Of a stretch of 64,000 bases of DNA, positions 36,589 through 46,020 are shown piece after piece. The stretch spans positions 31,268-95,267 of the forward strand of contig JAMNXQ010000003.1 in the NCBI GenBank assembly GCA_023653075.1, read 5' to 3'. The notes beneath the pieces are model-generated. The model did no database searches. It saw only the letters and a program-made list of their open reading frames with translations, and had not been told where the DNA came from. Made by a program: the position numbers and the translations under genes. The stretch is from Algoriphagus sp. GTDB lineage: Bacteria > Bacteroidota > Bacteroidia > Cytophagales > Cyclobacteriaceae. Each line of letters starts with the position of its first letter. Position 1 is the stretch's first letter.

Positions 36589-37460
36589 GTCAACACCTTG
36601 GTAAAGCGGTAGTGCTGCGCTGCCCAGCAGGCACTTCCTTTCAGGATGAAGGACGTCACGGAGGAGCTAAATACGGCATTCCTAGCTCTGGGGCAATGGA
36701 TCAAAGGAGTTTTCGCTGGGCAAATCACCTCCTTAAAAACTTCAACACTGCAGTGGCCTTGGAAATGGCTCAACCTGGTCTAAGAATTCAATTTGATCAA
36801 ATCTGCCATATCTCTTTGGTGGGAGCAAAAGTGATGGCAAGCCTAAACCAAACTCCAATTACCAATCCAAGTTTAATTGCTATTGCAGGAGGAGATCTCC
36901 TTGAAGTTGGCAAATTCCTGTCCGGTAGCCGTTTGTACCTATGCATTCAAGGTGGATTTCAGGTGGAGCGTTACCTAGGGTCAGGAAGCGATTTTGAATC
37001 GATCACTTCTCCTTCCATTCGAAGTTACCCGAAGGTCTTGTCCTACATCCCAATCCCTCAACCCAGTTCACTTGGAGCAAAACCCAAGTGGGAAACTTCT
37101 TGGTTTGAATCACCTGAAATCGAAGCCTATCATGGTGCTGATTGGGCACTTTTGTCCTCAGCGCAACAAAAATTAATCCACTCTTCCATCTTCCATGTTT
37201 CCAAATTCAGTAATCGAATGGGCATTCAGTTGGAAGAACTCGTTCCCAACCCACTGGAAGATCTCCCCACCAATCCTGTTTTTCCAGGAACAGTGCAATT
37301 GACCTCTGGAGGAAAGATCATTGTCTTGATGCGGGATGCAGGGGTGACGGGTGGGTATCCCCGAATCCTGCACCTGACTGAAGATGGGCAATCCAAATTG
37401 GCGCAGAAAAGGGTTGGAGATCCCATTCGATTTCAACTTCTTGAGACGATTACGGGTTAA
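36585..37460 (+). CDS. pxpC: 5-oxoprolinase subunit C (PxpC / KipA-like)
   Basis: 291 aa. Homologous to biotin-dependent carboxyltransferase-like KipA proteins: CPAGTSFQDEGRHGGAKYGIPSSGAMDQRSF, then GGDLLEVGKF, ending HLTEDGQSKLAQKRVGDPIRFQLL. Together with PxpA and PxpB it makes the prokaryotic 5-oxoprolinase. No stand-alone carboxylase genes are nearby, which favours the 5-oxoprolinase over a urea-amidolyase role. Its 3' end is followed by MITE copy C. Confidence 0.93.
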   Translation: MSQHLGKAVVLRCPAGTSFQDEGRHGGAKYGIPSSGAMDQRSFRWANHLLKNFNTAVALEMAQPGLRIQFDQICHISLVGAKVMASLNQTPITNPSLIAIAGGDLLEVGKFLSGSRLYLCIQGGFQVERYLGSGSDFESITSPSIRSYPKVLSYIPIPQPSSLGAKPKWETSWFESPEIEAYHGADWALLSSAQQKLIHSSIFHVSKFSNRMGIQLEELVPNPLEDLPTNPVFPGTVQLTSGGKIIVLMRDAGVTGGYPRILHLTEDGQSKLAQKRVGDPIRFQLLETITG

Positions 37461-37520
37461 TTCCACCAAATAAAAGCCTAGAAGGTGTTGAGATTTTGCA
37501 GAAAGTAAATTACCTTTTAG

Positions 37521-37666
37521 GTCTATCCGCAAGCACACTAGTAGCTTAAAGCATCCTTGGATTTCTGCGGATAATCGTCGACAGACGACTGTCCACAGAC
37601 CATAGCTCACCTAAAGAAACTTCATGGTTTATTTTTCTTTGGCTACTGGTAACAAAGCAGATAATC
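37521..37666 (-). repeat. MITE-like intergenic repeat, copy C
   Basis: About 146 bp, inverted relative to A and B. Its reverse complement aligns with copy A along nearly the whole length: GCTTTGTTA.CAGTA.CCAAAGAAA, GAGCTATGGTCTGTGGACAG, GTCGACGATTATCCGCAG, GCTTTAAGCTACTAGTG, GCGGATA. No clean target-site duplication was found; the flanks instead hold an inverted pair (AAAGTAAA / TTTACTTT). It lies between pxpC and the DUF4301 gene. Confidence 0.78.
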
Positions 37667-37708
37667 AGTTTACTTTAACTACTTGAGTTTATCCTAAACT
37701 ATCCAGCC

Positions 37709-39220
37709 ATGGACGCAACACTCACCCAAAAAATAACTGCACAAGGCAAGCAGGTTGAAGCTGTACAAGGACAGTTGGAAAGTTTCAAAAAAGGGTTTCC
37801 TTTTTTGAGCTTGCTGTGCCCTGCTACTTCTGCTCGAGGAATCCAGGTTTGGAATGAAAATCAAGTACAGCATTACCAAAGTTTTTTCTCCCGTCGGGCT
37901 CCAGAATTAGAAATCGTCAAATTTGTTCCTGCCTCTGGTGCTGCCAGTCGCATGTTTAAGGATCTTTTCTCCTTTTTAGAAACAGACGGCGATTTATCAA
38001 AAAATGGCTTCACCCAGAAATTTATTGGGAACCTGAGCAAGTTTGCTTTTTTCCAAGACTTAGATGGAGTACTTCAACAAGAAGGCGAATCCATTGCTTC
38101 TTTGCTGGAAAACAAGGAATACAAGAAATTGGTAGCCGCCTTGCTTACAGAAACAGGCTTAAACTACGGTAACCTCCCCAAAGGTCTATTGAAGTTCCAT
38201 GCCTATGGAAATGCAAACCGGTGCCCTGCGGAGGAACATTTAATCGAAGGAATTCAGTACGGCGTAGGCAGGGACAAGCAGGTCCGCATCCATTTCACTG
38301 TTTCGCCTGAACACGAAGAAGGCTTTGTCAAGGAAATAAACCAGCACCTTCCTCGACTTCAGGAATCAACTGGATTGGTATTTAAGGTCAGCTATTCCCA
38401 TCAAAAAAAATCCACCGATACCATTGCTGTAGACGAATCAAATGAACCCTTCCTGGAAGAGGATGGGAGCCTCTTGTTTAGACCCTCAGGTCATGGAGCC
38501 TTACTTGAAAATCTAAATGAGGTAGCCGGGGACCTGATTTTTATCAAAAACATTGATAATGTCGTTCCTGATCGGCTAAAGCCAGTGACGAAATCCTACA
38601 AAATGGCCCTTGCTGGCCTTTTGCTAGAAGTTCAATCTCGTATATTTGAAGCCTTAAGAGCACTTGAAGAAGTATCCTTTAAATCGGTAAGCAAAGCAAA
38701 AGAAGTGTATGTCTTGGATTTGGGGGGACTAGTTCCAGAGGGAATCCAGAACGCTAGCCTAGCGGAGCAAGCGGCATTTTTTCATGCCAAGTTGAATCGC
38801 CCAATTCGGGTATGTGGAATGGTGAAAAATACTGGTGAACCGGGCGGAGGCCCTTTTTGGATCCATGAAAAAGACGGCACCCAATCCCTTCAAATCTTAG
38901 AAACTGCCCAAATTGATTTGAATGACGCCACCTCCAAACAGCATTTTCAAGCATCTACGCATTTCAATCCAGTAGATTTGGTTTGTGGCACTCGGGATTA
39001 CCGTGGCCAGGCCTTTGACCTGCCGCAGTTTCGAGATATGAATACAGGATTTATTACCGAAAAATCAAAAAGTGGAAAGGTGCTTAAAGCCTTGGAACTT
39101 CCTGGATTGTGGAATGGGGCTATGGCAAACTGGAACACCCTTTTTGTGGAAGTACCCATAATCACGTTCAATCCCGTAAAAACCATTAACGACCTGCTTC
39201 GGGAAGAGCACCAAGCTTAA
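37709..39220 (+). CDS. DUF4301 family protein
   Basis: 503 aa, soluble, no signal peptide. It matches DUF4301 in length and text: FVPASGAASRMFKDLF at about 70-86, GLLKFHAYGNANRCPAEEHLIEG, HFTVSPEHEEGF, DEDGSLLFRPSGHGALLENL-like text and ICRVCGMVKNTGEPGGGPFW. The family occurs widely in Bacteroidota; the SGAASRM and PSGHGALL motifs resemble nucleotide-sugar-binding folds but the reaction is unknown. Faces the WYL regulator gene convergently, 23 bp away. Confidence 0.87.
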   Translation: MDATLTQKITAQGKQVEAVQGQLESFKKGFPFLSLLCPATSARGIQVWNENQVQHYQSFFSRRAPELEIVKFVPASGAASRMFKDLFSFLETDGDLSKNGFTQKFIGNLSKFAFFQDLDGVLQQEGESIASLLENKEYKKLVAALLTETGLNYGNLPKGLLKFHAYGNANRCPAEEHLIEGIQYGVGRDKQVRIHFTVSPEHEEGFVKEINQHLPRLQESTGLVFKVSYSHQKKSTDTIAVDESNEPFLEEDGSLLFRPSGHGALLENLNEVAGDLIFIKNIDNVVPDRLKPVTKSYKMALAGLLLEVQSRIFEALRALEEVSFKSVSKAKEVYVLDLGGLVPEGIQNASLAEQAAFFHAKLNRPIRVCGMVKNTGEPGGGPFWIHEKDGTQSLQILETAQIDLNDATSKQHFQASTHFNPVDLVCGTRDYRGQAFDLPQFRDMNTGFITEKSKSGKVLKALELPGLWNGAMANWNTLFVEVPIITFNPVKTINDLLREEHQA

Positions 39221-39243
39221 GTAATTCTTTTACTGAACTAGGG

Positions 39244-40158
39244 TCAATAAAACCCTTTTTGAATTTGCTCTGCTAGGTAGGCTTTGAGTTCATTCCCCTC
39301 CTCTACTTTGATTTCTCCAGGGAGCCCCAGAATAAATCGAGCCAAGCCAGGTAAGTGCGGAATCTCCCCTTCAAAATAGTAGTGATTTCGGTTTTTGATT
39401 TGGATAAAAGGTCTGGCCGTTGGATACTCTTCGACCATCAATTGGTAGGCTTTCTTACTCAGTTTGAGTTTGATGTGAATCTTTCCCTTTCCTGTAAATC
39501 CAAACAAGGCTTGCTCTGGGAGTTCATGGGCAGATTCAAACTTCCAACCTTCAGAAGCAATAACCACCTCTCCCATCCGTTCCAATTTAAACATCTTCAT
39601 GGTTTGACTCTCCAGTTCAAACGCATGAATGTGCTCGTAATCGGAAGTAAATCCTACCGGCTCTACTAGGCGATCAGATACGGTATCGCTGCGTAATGAA
39701 TAGTAATCCTTGATCCAAACTTGCTTCTTCTGAGTGATCCCTTGGGCAATAAGGTCCACCATGCGACCAAGATTTGCCTTGAATAGGTCCTCCGTGCTCA
39801 ATTGAACTTCCGATTGGAGGTTGAGCTTTTGCACTACCGCATCTTTTAGCGCATTCCCTTTACCTTGACTTTCCAAAATTGTACTGAGCCATTGGTTCTC
39901 CTCAGGAGAAAAAGATGTACCCGAACTTGGCTTAGGTAAGTATTCTGGGCGCTCCTGGATCTTGTACTTGCTAAATTCTCTCACCACCACAAATCCCAAA
40001 GCTTCCAAAAGTTTGAAGTACCTGTAAATGGTCCGCTCGTCCGTTTGCAACAATTCCGCGAGGCGGTGAACAGGCTTCCCAATGGTACCTTGCAAAAGGT
40101 TGATTAACTTAAAAACGCGCAAGATTTTTTGTTGCTCAATAGGAGTTGATTTGGCCAT
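39244..40158 (-). CDS. WYL-domain transcriptional regulator
   Basis: 304 aa. N-terminal helix-turn-helix (LAELLQTDERTIYRYFKLLEALGF at about 36-60) and a WYL-type C-terminal domain with KQVWIKDYYSLRSDTV and later LKLSKKAYQLMVEEYP. WYL proteins regulate transcription and often sense nucleotides or DNA damage. The upstream region has a cluster of TTGTCAAA / TTTTGACA half-sites right before the start, suggesting autoregulation. The Rieske protein gene lies upstream on the same strand but separated by a terminator. Confidence 0.83.
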   Translation of the reverse strand: MAKSTPIEQQKILRVFKLINLLQGTIGKPVHRLAELLQTDERTIYRYFKLLEALGFVVVREFSKYKIQERPEYLPKPSSGTSFSPEENQWLSTILESQGKGNALKDAVVQKLNLQSEVQLSTEDLFKANLGRMVDLIAQGITQKKQVWIKDYYSLRSDTVSDRLVEPVGFTSDYEHIHAFELESQTMKMFKLERMGEVVIASEGWKFESAHELPEQALFGFTGKGKIHIKLKLSKKAYQLMVEEYPTARPFIQIKNRNHYYFEGEIPHLPGLARFILGLPGEIKVEEGNELKAYLAEQIQKGFY

Positions 40159-40162
40159 GGCA

Positions 40163-40232
40163 TTTTTGACGATTAGTGTCCAAAAATAATGGAATGAAAA
40201 TTGTCAAACTAAATTTTGACACTATTTGTCAA
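40163..40232. promoter_or_regulatory. Half-site array upstream of the WYL regulator, probable operator
   Basis: Four related half-sites lie in 70 bp directly upstream of the start codon: TTTTTGAC (40163-40170) facing GTCCAAAAA (40178-40186), then TGTCAAA (40202-40208) facing TTTGACA (40215-40221) across 6 bp, and a third TTTGTCAA (40225-40232). This is the arrangement expected of an operator for a dimeric HTH protein. Confidence 0.5.
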
Positions 40233-40240
40233 TATTTTTG

Positions 40241-40279
40241 AAAAAAATAAAGGCCTCAATCCATACCTGAATTGAGACC
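40241..40279 (-). terminator. Terminator of the Rieske protein gene
   Basis: On the minus strand GGTCTCAAT pairs with ATTGAGGCC (one mismatch, loop 10) and is followed by TTTATTTTTTT, 44 bp after the stop. Confidence 0.6.
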
Positions 40280-40322
40280 CAAAAGGAGGTGAACGGAAGA
40301 AAAGATAGTCTAGAAAATACCG

Positions 40323-40817
40323 TTACTTATTGATTGTAAGCGTAGTACCTGAAACAGAAGTGGTATACACCTGCAAAGGCTGCGTGGCAGGACCTTGAAG
40401 AACTTGCCCAGCAGTATCAAAAATAGAGTTGTGACAGGTACAGGTAAACTTGCTGCTCGCAAAAGTCCAACTATCGAAACAGCCAGAGTGAGTACAGACC
40501 GAGGTCAAAGCCACAAAAGTCCCATTGAGATTGGCCACCAGTGTTTTTGCAGAGTCAATCAGTAACCATCCCCCTGAAGTGGCCAACCGGGTTTGAATGG
40601 TTAGATTCACCTGTATCGTGGATCCGGAAACTGTAATTCCATTGGAAGAACTTGAACCCGGAGGCGGCGTTGAATCATCAGGTTCCTCAGAACTCACACA
40701 AGAAGTAAAGAATGCGATCCCAAAAGATCCTAAGACGGTCGCTAATCCTGCTTTTTCTAAAAATTGTCTTCTAGATTCAGAAAGACTACCCGATTGTAAA
40801 AATTGATCTTTTTTCAT
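40323..40817 (-). CDS. Rieske [2Fe-2S] Tat lipoprotein
   Basis: 164 aa. N terminus has a twin-arginine motif (ESRRQFLEK) followed by a hydrophobic segment ending FFTSC at residue 40, so it looks like a Tat-exported lipoprotein, with a proline/serine linker next. Rieske ligands: C108 and H110 in CTHSGC, C126 and H129 in CTCHN; C113 and C128 can form the usual disulfide. It binds a [2Fe-2S] cluster for electron transfer in the periplasm. No cytochrome bc or oxygenase partner gene is next to it. Confidence 0.9.
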   Translation of the reverse strand: MKKDQFLQSGSLSESRRQFLEKAGLATVLGSFGIAFFTSCVSSEEPDDSTPPPGSSSSNGITVSGSTIQVNLTIQTRLATSGGWLLIDSAKTLVANLNGTFVALTSVCTHSGCFDSWTFASSKFTCTCHNSIFDTAGQVLQGPATQPLQVYTTSVSGTTLTINK

Positions 40818-40888
40818 TTCCAGTTGATTTAGATTTACTTGTAACTCACAAGTAATAAACTGATTTGAATAAAAAAGGTTTCGGAATT

Positions 40889-41404
40889 TTAAAAATGTTT
40901 GGGTTTAAGAATTTCACTTACCACCACAGCATCTCGAAAAGATTTGGGATTCTTCAAGAGTTCTGCGTAAGGGTTTCGGTTTTCCACAGGAAGCTCATAG
41001 ATTTTAGGTCGAACACTTGGTGTTATCGCTGTAGTGGACTCTGTTTGCGCATAAAACTGCTGCCTAGCATTTCTTCTTGAACTTTCTGCCTCTACATCTA
41101 TTCCTTCAGCCACCACTACTTCCTGATGCGGCAGTGCTTGTCTCTTGGATTTTTTAGGATTTGAAGAACTAGGAACGGCCTCTTCCATTTGGACCGGAGG
41201 TGTTTCAACAACCACTTCAGGAATTTTTGGCTCCTGGCTTTCCCGAATTTCACGTAGTAATTCCTCGAAAGTGAACCCTTTTTGAGGAGCTTCAGGGGCT
41301 GGATTTTCTCCCTCTGGAAGAGATTCAGGCTTCTTTTTTGAACTTGCCCGATATAGAAAATAAGCCACAATGGCTACGACATAGATGATTTGTCCGAGTT
41401 CCAT
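40889..41404 (-). CDS. Membrane-anchored unknown protein with charged tail
   Basis: 171 aa from the ATG at 41404; the track's longer form starts at TTG. One N-terminal membrane helix (about 4-18, IIYVVAIVAYFLY), then a long Pro/Glu/Lys-rich, probably disordered, cytoplasmic tail (EAPQKGFTFEELLREI, VVVAEGIDVEAESSRRNARQ) and a C-terminal segment (NPYAELLKNPKSFRDAVVVSEIL). I recall similar small proteins beside smc-type genes in Bacteroidota, but the function is unknown. It diverges from smc with 163 bp between. Confidence 0.75.
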   Translation of the reverse strand: MELGQIIYVVAIVAYFLYRASSKKKPESLPEGENPAPEAPQKGFTFEELLREIRESQEPKIPEVVVETPPVQMEEAVPSSSNPKKSKRQALPHQEVVVAEGIDVEAESSRRNARQQFYAQTESTTAITPSVRPKIYELPVENRNPYAELLKNPKSFRDAVVVSEILKPKHF

Positions 41405-41567
41405 GGAGTTAAGGTAAACCAAAAAGTTGTAATTACGAACCAACCCAATTTTTTGTAGCTCGGATCATTTAATTTTCTCCATAAAAACAACTCCTATTCC
41501 TTCGATTTTTTTGCCAAATTCCTAGAATCGAGCTATTTTGACCCTTTATTCCCCCTAAAAATTAGTA

Positions 41568-44500
41568 ATGCTACTTAGTAAGCTGGAAATCAAAGGATTC
41601 AAAAGTTTCGGAGACAAAATGGTGATCCATTTTGACAAAGGCATTACGGGTGTGGTGGGTCCTAATGGCTGTGGCAAATCCAATGTCGTTGATGCGATTC
41701 GCTGGGTATTGGGTGAGCAGAAATCTAGAATGCTCCGCTCCGATAAAATGGAGAATGTGATTTTCAACGGGACTAAAAATAGAAAGCCAACCAACTTGGC
41801 AGAAGTGTCCCTCACCTTTGAAAACACCAAGAACCTACTCCCCACCGAATATACCCATGTGACCATTACCAGAAGGTACTACCGCAGTGGGGAAAGTGAA
41901 TACCAAATCAATGGAGTCACCTGCCGACTGAAGGACATCACCAACTTATTTTTAGATACAGGCATCAATTCCAATTCCTATGCGATCATTGAACTCAAAA
42001 TGATCGATGAATTGCTCAATGACAAGAATAATTCCCGTCGTGAACTTTTTGAAGAAGCCGCTGGAATCTCCAAGTTTAAAAATCGCAAGCGGGAAACACT
42101 TCGAAAGTTGGAGGATACAGATGCAGACCTTTCACGGGTAGAAGACTTGCTTTTTGAAATTGATAAAAACCTCAAGTCTTTAGAAAAGCAAGCCAAACAG
42201 GCATCCAAATACTTCGAAATTAAGGCAGAGTACCGAGTGGCTAGCATCAATCTGGCCAAAAAATCCTTGGAGCAATTGCAACTTGCCCTAGTGGATTCAC
42301 AAAGCAAAATCCAACAGGAGTCTGACCAAAAGTTGGAGATTCAAACTCAAATTGCGGAACTAGAAGCCCAATTGAGTGCTGCTAAGGCAGACCTGATTGG
42401 AAAAGAAAAGTTGCTCGCCTCTAGACAAAAAGCCCTCAACGAGCAGGTCAACAAAATCAGGACCTTTGAATCAGATAAGAAAATAAAAAATGAGCGCCTC
42501 CGATTTCTAGAAGATCGGTCACAGGCCCTTCGTGAACAAATTGACCAAGACCGCAAATCAAATGAACGAGCGGCATTTGCAATACGATCCCTCGAACAAG
42601 AGAAAGAGGCGGCTGAAAAGATCTTGGCAGAAAAGGAAGTGCTAGTTGCCCAATTACGGGAAGCCTACGACTTTCAAAAAACTGCTGCTTCAGAAAAGCA
42701 AGAGAAGCACAAGGAACTCAGTCTGCAGGTTTCCCAAATCAAAGAGCGTGTATACCAAGCGGGTAAAGAAGTTGAAATCAAGCAAATTCAATGGTCCACC
42801 CTCAAACAAGAACTGGAGCGTACCTCCTCAGACGATAGTTCGCAGGAAGCGAGTCTCGCAGATTTTGAACAAAATTTAACGCTGATCAAGGCACAACTCG
42901 ATGAGGCCCAGGAGGCTTTTGACCTACTTAAGCAAAAGCAGGAGGACCAAGATCAAAAAGTTGAAGAAACGAGCCGAATCGTTGAAATGATCCGTGAGGA
43001 ATTAACTCAAGTTTCCCGTAAACTGGATTCAAAGACGAATGAGTTCAACTTGACCAAGTCCTTGGTTGAAAATCTGGAAGGATTTCCCGAAGCCATCAAA
43101 TTTTTGAAGAAGAATCCAAGTTGGGGCAAGGATGTTCCCCTCCTATCCGATCTCCTTACTACTGATGAAAAGTACCGGGTCACCATCGAAAATTACCTGG
43201 AAAATTACCTTAACTATTACGTGGTAGATACGGAAGCCGAGGCTATTTCCGCCATACAATTGCTTAGCGATGCAGCCAGAGGAAAGGCGAATTTTTTCAT
43301 CCTAGCCCATTTTGAACAGTTTTCTCCAAGTCAATCCCAGATCTTTCCAAATGCACGCGCTGCAACAGAGATCATCGAGTTTGATGTCAAATACAGTCGC
43401 TTGATCAATTACATTCTGGATAATGTCTACATCGTTCAGGGGGATTATGCTGACTTTCCAAGCCAAAAAGAAGGAGTTTTCCTTTCGGAATCTGGTAAGT
43501 ACATCAAGAAGAAATTTTCCCTTTCCGGGGGTTCTGTTGGCTTGTTTGAAGGTAAGCGAATTGGTAGAGCCAAAAACCTAGAAAAGCTAGAGAAGGAAAT
43601 CAAGGAACTGAACAAAAAAGTAAGCACCTCACGGGCCAACCTGGACCAAAAGTTGGGAGAGCTGACCAAATTGAAGGAGTTGAGCTACAAAAAAGCCTTG
43701 GAAGATAGTCAGGCCAACTTACAAGTGCTCAATTCTGAATTTGTATCGGTTCGTACCAAAAAGGAACAACTTTCCGAATTACTTACATCCAATGCCACTA
43801 AACGAGAGGACATCTTGGCACGAATTGAGAGCCTAGATGCAAGTTTAGCGCAAATCCAGCCACAACTTACCCAAGAAAAAGCCCTTTTCGATGAATTAAA
43901 CGAACAATTGATTCTCCTAACAGAGGAGTTGGAGGTAGTCAACAAGCTACTTGCAGAGAAGTCTCAACTTTTCAATCAAGAAAATATTACCTATATCCAG
44001 CAGTTGAACCGCGTGAGTAATGCGGAGCAGGAAATCGAATTCAAGCAAAGTGCGTTTGAAAGTTCAAAAGAGCGGATCGAAAGATCCCAAGAAGAACTCG
44101 GCCAATTGGACGCTGAAATCAAGTCCCTCTTGGACAACAATGAAGTAAAAGACGATGAATTGATCGCGCTTTATACCGAAAAAGAGGACATTGAATTGGG
44201 GGTAACGGAAGCAGAAAAAGTCTATTACGGTACTCGAGGGCTGATTGACGAACTGGATACGCGAATAAGAAGTTTGCAAAAAGCCAAGGAAGGTTACGAT
44301 GATTTGGTGCTTGCCCTACAGTCGCAAATCAATGAAATTCGTCTCAAAATGGCTGGGATGAAGGAACGCTTGAATGTAGAGTTTGAGCTGGACCTGGAAG
44401 CCCTGATGTCCGAAAATCCGGCACTAGACGAAGAATTTGCTGCCTTTAAAGAAGATCAGCTCAAGGAGCTAGTTCACAAGCAAAAGGACCGACTTGATAA

Positions 44501-45107
44501 AATTGGCCCCATTAATCCCATGGCTATGGAAGCCTACGATGAAATCAAGATTCGTTATGATTTCATCACTACCCAAAAAGAGGATTTGATTAAAGCCAAG
44601 GACTCCCTCCTCTCCACAATTTCGGAGATTGACTTAGTAGCTCGAGAAACCTTCTTGGATGCGTTTGGTAAGATCAAAGAGAATTTTGTACGGGTATTTC
44701 GTTCCCTATTTACCGAGCAAGACGATTGCGATCTGACCTTGGTAGATCCAGAAAATCCCTTAGAGTCTGCCATCGAAATTATGGCCAAGCCAAAAGGCAA
44801 GCGTCCATTGACCATCAATCAGTTGAGCGGAGGTGAAAAAACCTTGACGGCCACCTCCTTGCTATTCTCAATCTACCTGTTAAAGCCTGCCCCTTTCTGT
44901 ATTTTTGACGAAGTAGATGCACCACTTGACGATGCCAACATTGATAAATTCAATCAGATCATCCAGCAGTTTAGTGCAGAAAGTCAGTTTATCATTGTCA
45001 CGCACAACAAACGAACCATGGCCAGTACGGATATTATCTATGGCATTACCATGATTGAAGCTGGAGTCTCACGTGTGGTTCCTGTGGATTTGAGGGAATT
45101 GAACTGA
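41568..45107 (+). CDS. smc: Chromosome segregation ATPase SMC
   Basis: 1179 aa. Walker A GPNGCGKS at 31-38, long coiled coils about 170-520 and 670-1010, hinge about 520-670, ABC signature LSGGEKTLTATS at about 1085 and Walker B FCIFDEVDAPLDD at about 1108-1120. It forms the condensin-like complex with ScpA and ScpB (not in this window) that loads on the chromosome and aids segregation. Large, intact and typical in length. Monocistronic. Confidence 0.97.
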   Translation: MLLSKLEIKGFKSFGDKMVIHFDKGITGVVGPNGCGKSNVVDAIRWVLGEQKSRMLRSDKMENVIFNGTKNRKPTNLAEVSLTFENTKNLLPTEYTHVTITRRYYRSGESEYQINGVTCRLKDITNLFLDTGINSNSYAIIELKMIDELLNDKNNSRRELFEEAAGISKFKNRKRETLRKLEDTDADLSRVEDLLFEIDKNLKSLEKQAKQASKYFEIKAEYRVASINLAKKSLEQLQLALVDSQSKIQQESDQKLEIQTQIAELEAQLSAAKADLIGKEKLLASRQKALNEQVNKIRTFESDKKIKNERLRFLEDRSQALREQIDQDRKSNERAAFAIRSLEQEKEAAEKILAEKEVLVAQLREAYDFQKTAASEKQEKHKELSLQVSQIKERVYQAGKEVEIKQIQWSTLKQELERTSSDDSSQEASLADFEQNLTLIKAQLDEAQEAFDLLKQKQEDQDQKVEETSRIVEMIREELTQVSRKLDSKTNEFNLTKSLVENLEGFPEAIKFLKKNPSWGKDVPLLSDLLTTDEKYRVTIENYLENYLNYYVVDTEAEAISAIQLLSDAARGKANFFILAHFEQFSPSQSQIFPNARAATEIIEFDVKYSRLINYILDNVYIVQGDYADFPSQKEGVFLSESGKYIKKKFSLSGGSVGLFEGKRIGRAKNLEKLEKEIKELNKKVSTSRANLDQKLGELTKLKELSYKKALEDSQANLQVLNSEFVSVRTKKEQLSELLTSNATKREDILARIESLDASLAQIQPQLTQEKALFDELNEQLILLTEELEVVNKLLAEKSQLFNQENITYIQQLNRVSNAEQEIEFKQSAFESSKERIERSQEELGQLDAEIKSLLDNNEVKDDELIALYTEKEDIELGVTEAEKVYYGTRGLIDELDTRIRSLQKAKEGYDDLVLALQSQINEIRLKMAGMKERLNVEFELDLEALMSENPALDEEFAAFKEDQLKELVHKQKDRLDKIGPINPMAMEAYDEIKIRYDFITTQKEDLIKAKDSLLSTISEIDLVARETFLDAFGKIKENFVRVFRSLFTEQDDCDLTLVDPENPLESAIEIMAKPKGKRPLTINQLSGGEKTLTATSLLFSIYLLKPAPFCIFDEVDAPLDDANIDKFNQIIQQFSAESQFIIVTHNKRTMASTDIIYGITMIEAGVSRVVPVDLRELN

Positions 45108-45181
45108 TTATGCTATAAAACTTAATAGTAGCCTAATGTTCAGTTAAAGGGTATTACGAAACGAGCCAGTATTTTTAACAA

Positions 45182-45862
45182 GTGAAGGCTCGAAAAAAGA
45201 AATTAGCAATTCTTGGAAACTACTTTTTAGTAGTGTTGGTATTAGGGCTTATTTTTTTGCCATTTTATAAAAAAGGTGTAATTGAATTGTATATCAATAC
45301 CCATCATCATCCTTATTTAGATTCTTTTTTTTCTTATGTAACGCATTTAGGTGATGGACTAATTCTTGTTGTTCCAATATTCCTTTTCCTTTTTCATAAA
45401 TACTGTTATTTAGTACTAATCAGTTTGGCATCTGGAATCCATCTTCTATTGGTTCATATAGGTAAAAAATGGTTATTTGAAGGGATGCCAAGGCCTGCTG
45501 AATTTTTTAAAGGTGTACCTTTTTATGAAGTTCCAGGAGTTACCCTACATCATTGGGGTAGTTTTCCATCAGGCCATACTGCAACGGCTTTTATGCTTGC
45601 TTCATTTTTTTATTTAGTACTACCAAAAAAATTCAAACTACATTCCATTTTAATGGGAATTGCTCTACTAGTGGGCATGAGTAGAGTTTACCTTATGCAG
45701 CATTTTCTGGTTGATATTTGGGCAGGAGCATTGATTGGAGTTTTTTCTACAGGAATAGGCTATTTAATTGTCCAAAAAGCTTTCGCAAAAAGAAAATACC
45801 AACTTCAAATCTTTAAAAATCCACTTTTTGTTTTCAAGAATTTAAAAAAAGGTCATCAATAG
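45182..45862 (+). CDS. PAP2-family membrane phosphatase
   Basis: 226 aa, multi-pass. Reading frame starts at GTG. PAP2 signature pieces are present: KKWLFEGMPRP, FPSGHTATAF and SRVYLMQHFLVDIWAG (the last holding the His and Asp). It dephosphorylates a lipid or isoprenoid phosphate at the membrane and could be an undecaprenyl-diphosphatase-like enzyme; uppP is missing from its usual place beside truB in this window. Base composition is more AT-rich than the neighbouring smc gene. Confidence 0.85.
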   Translation: MKARKKKLAILGNYFLVVLVLGLIFLPFYKKGVIELYINTHHHPYLDSFFSYVTHLGDGLILVVPIFLFLFHKYCYLVLISLASGIHLLLVHIGKKWLFEGMPRPAEFFKGVPFYEVPGVTLHHWGSFPSGHTATAFMLASFFYLVLPKKFKLHSILMGIALLVGMSRVYLMQHFLVDIWAGALIGVFSTGIGYLIVQKAFAKRKYQLQIFKNPLFVFKNLKKGHQ

Positions 45863-46020
45863 AATCCAATTAACTCAGTTAAAATCGTTGTATTAAATCG
45901 ATACGGTTTGTTTGTTTGTTTATTTTTTTTGAGGTGTAATTAAACCTTGGTGGCGTGGTAAAAGTCTAATTTCTTTCTTGGATTTCCATTAAATTTAGAT
46001 TTGGCTCAATGATCTGTAAA

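Noticed and set aside
37501-37680. Target-site duplication around repeat copy C
   Set aside because: No matching direct repeat; flanks show an inverted pair instead (AAAGTAAA / TTTACTTT).
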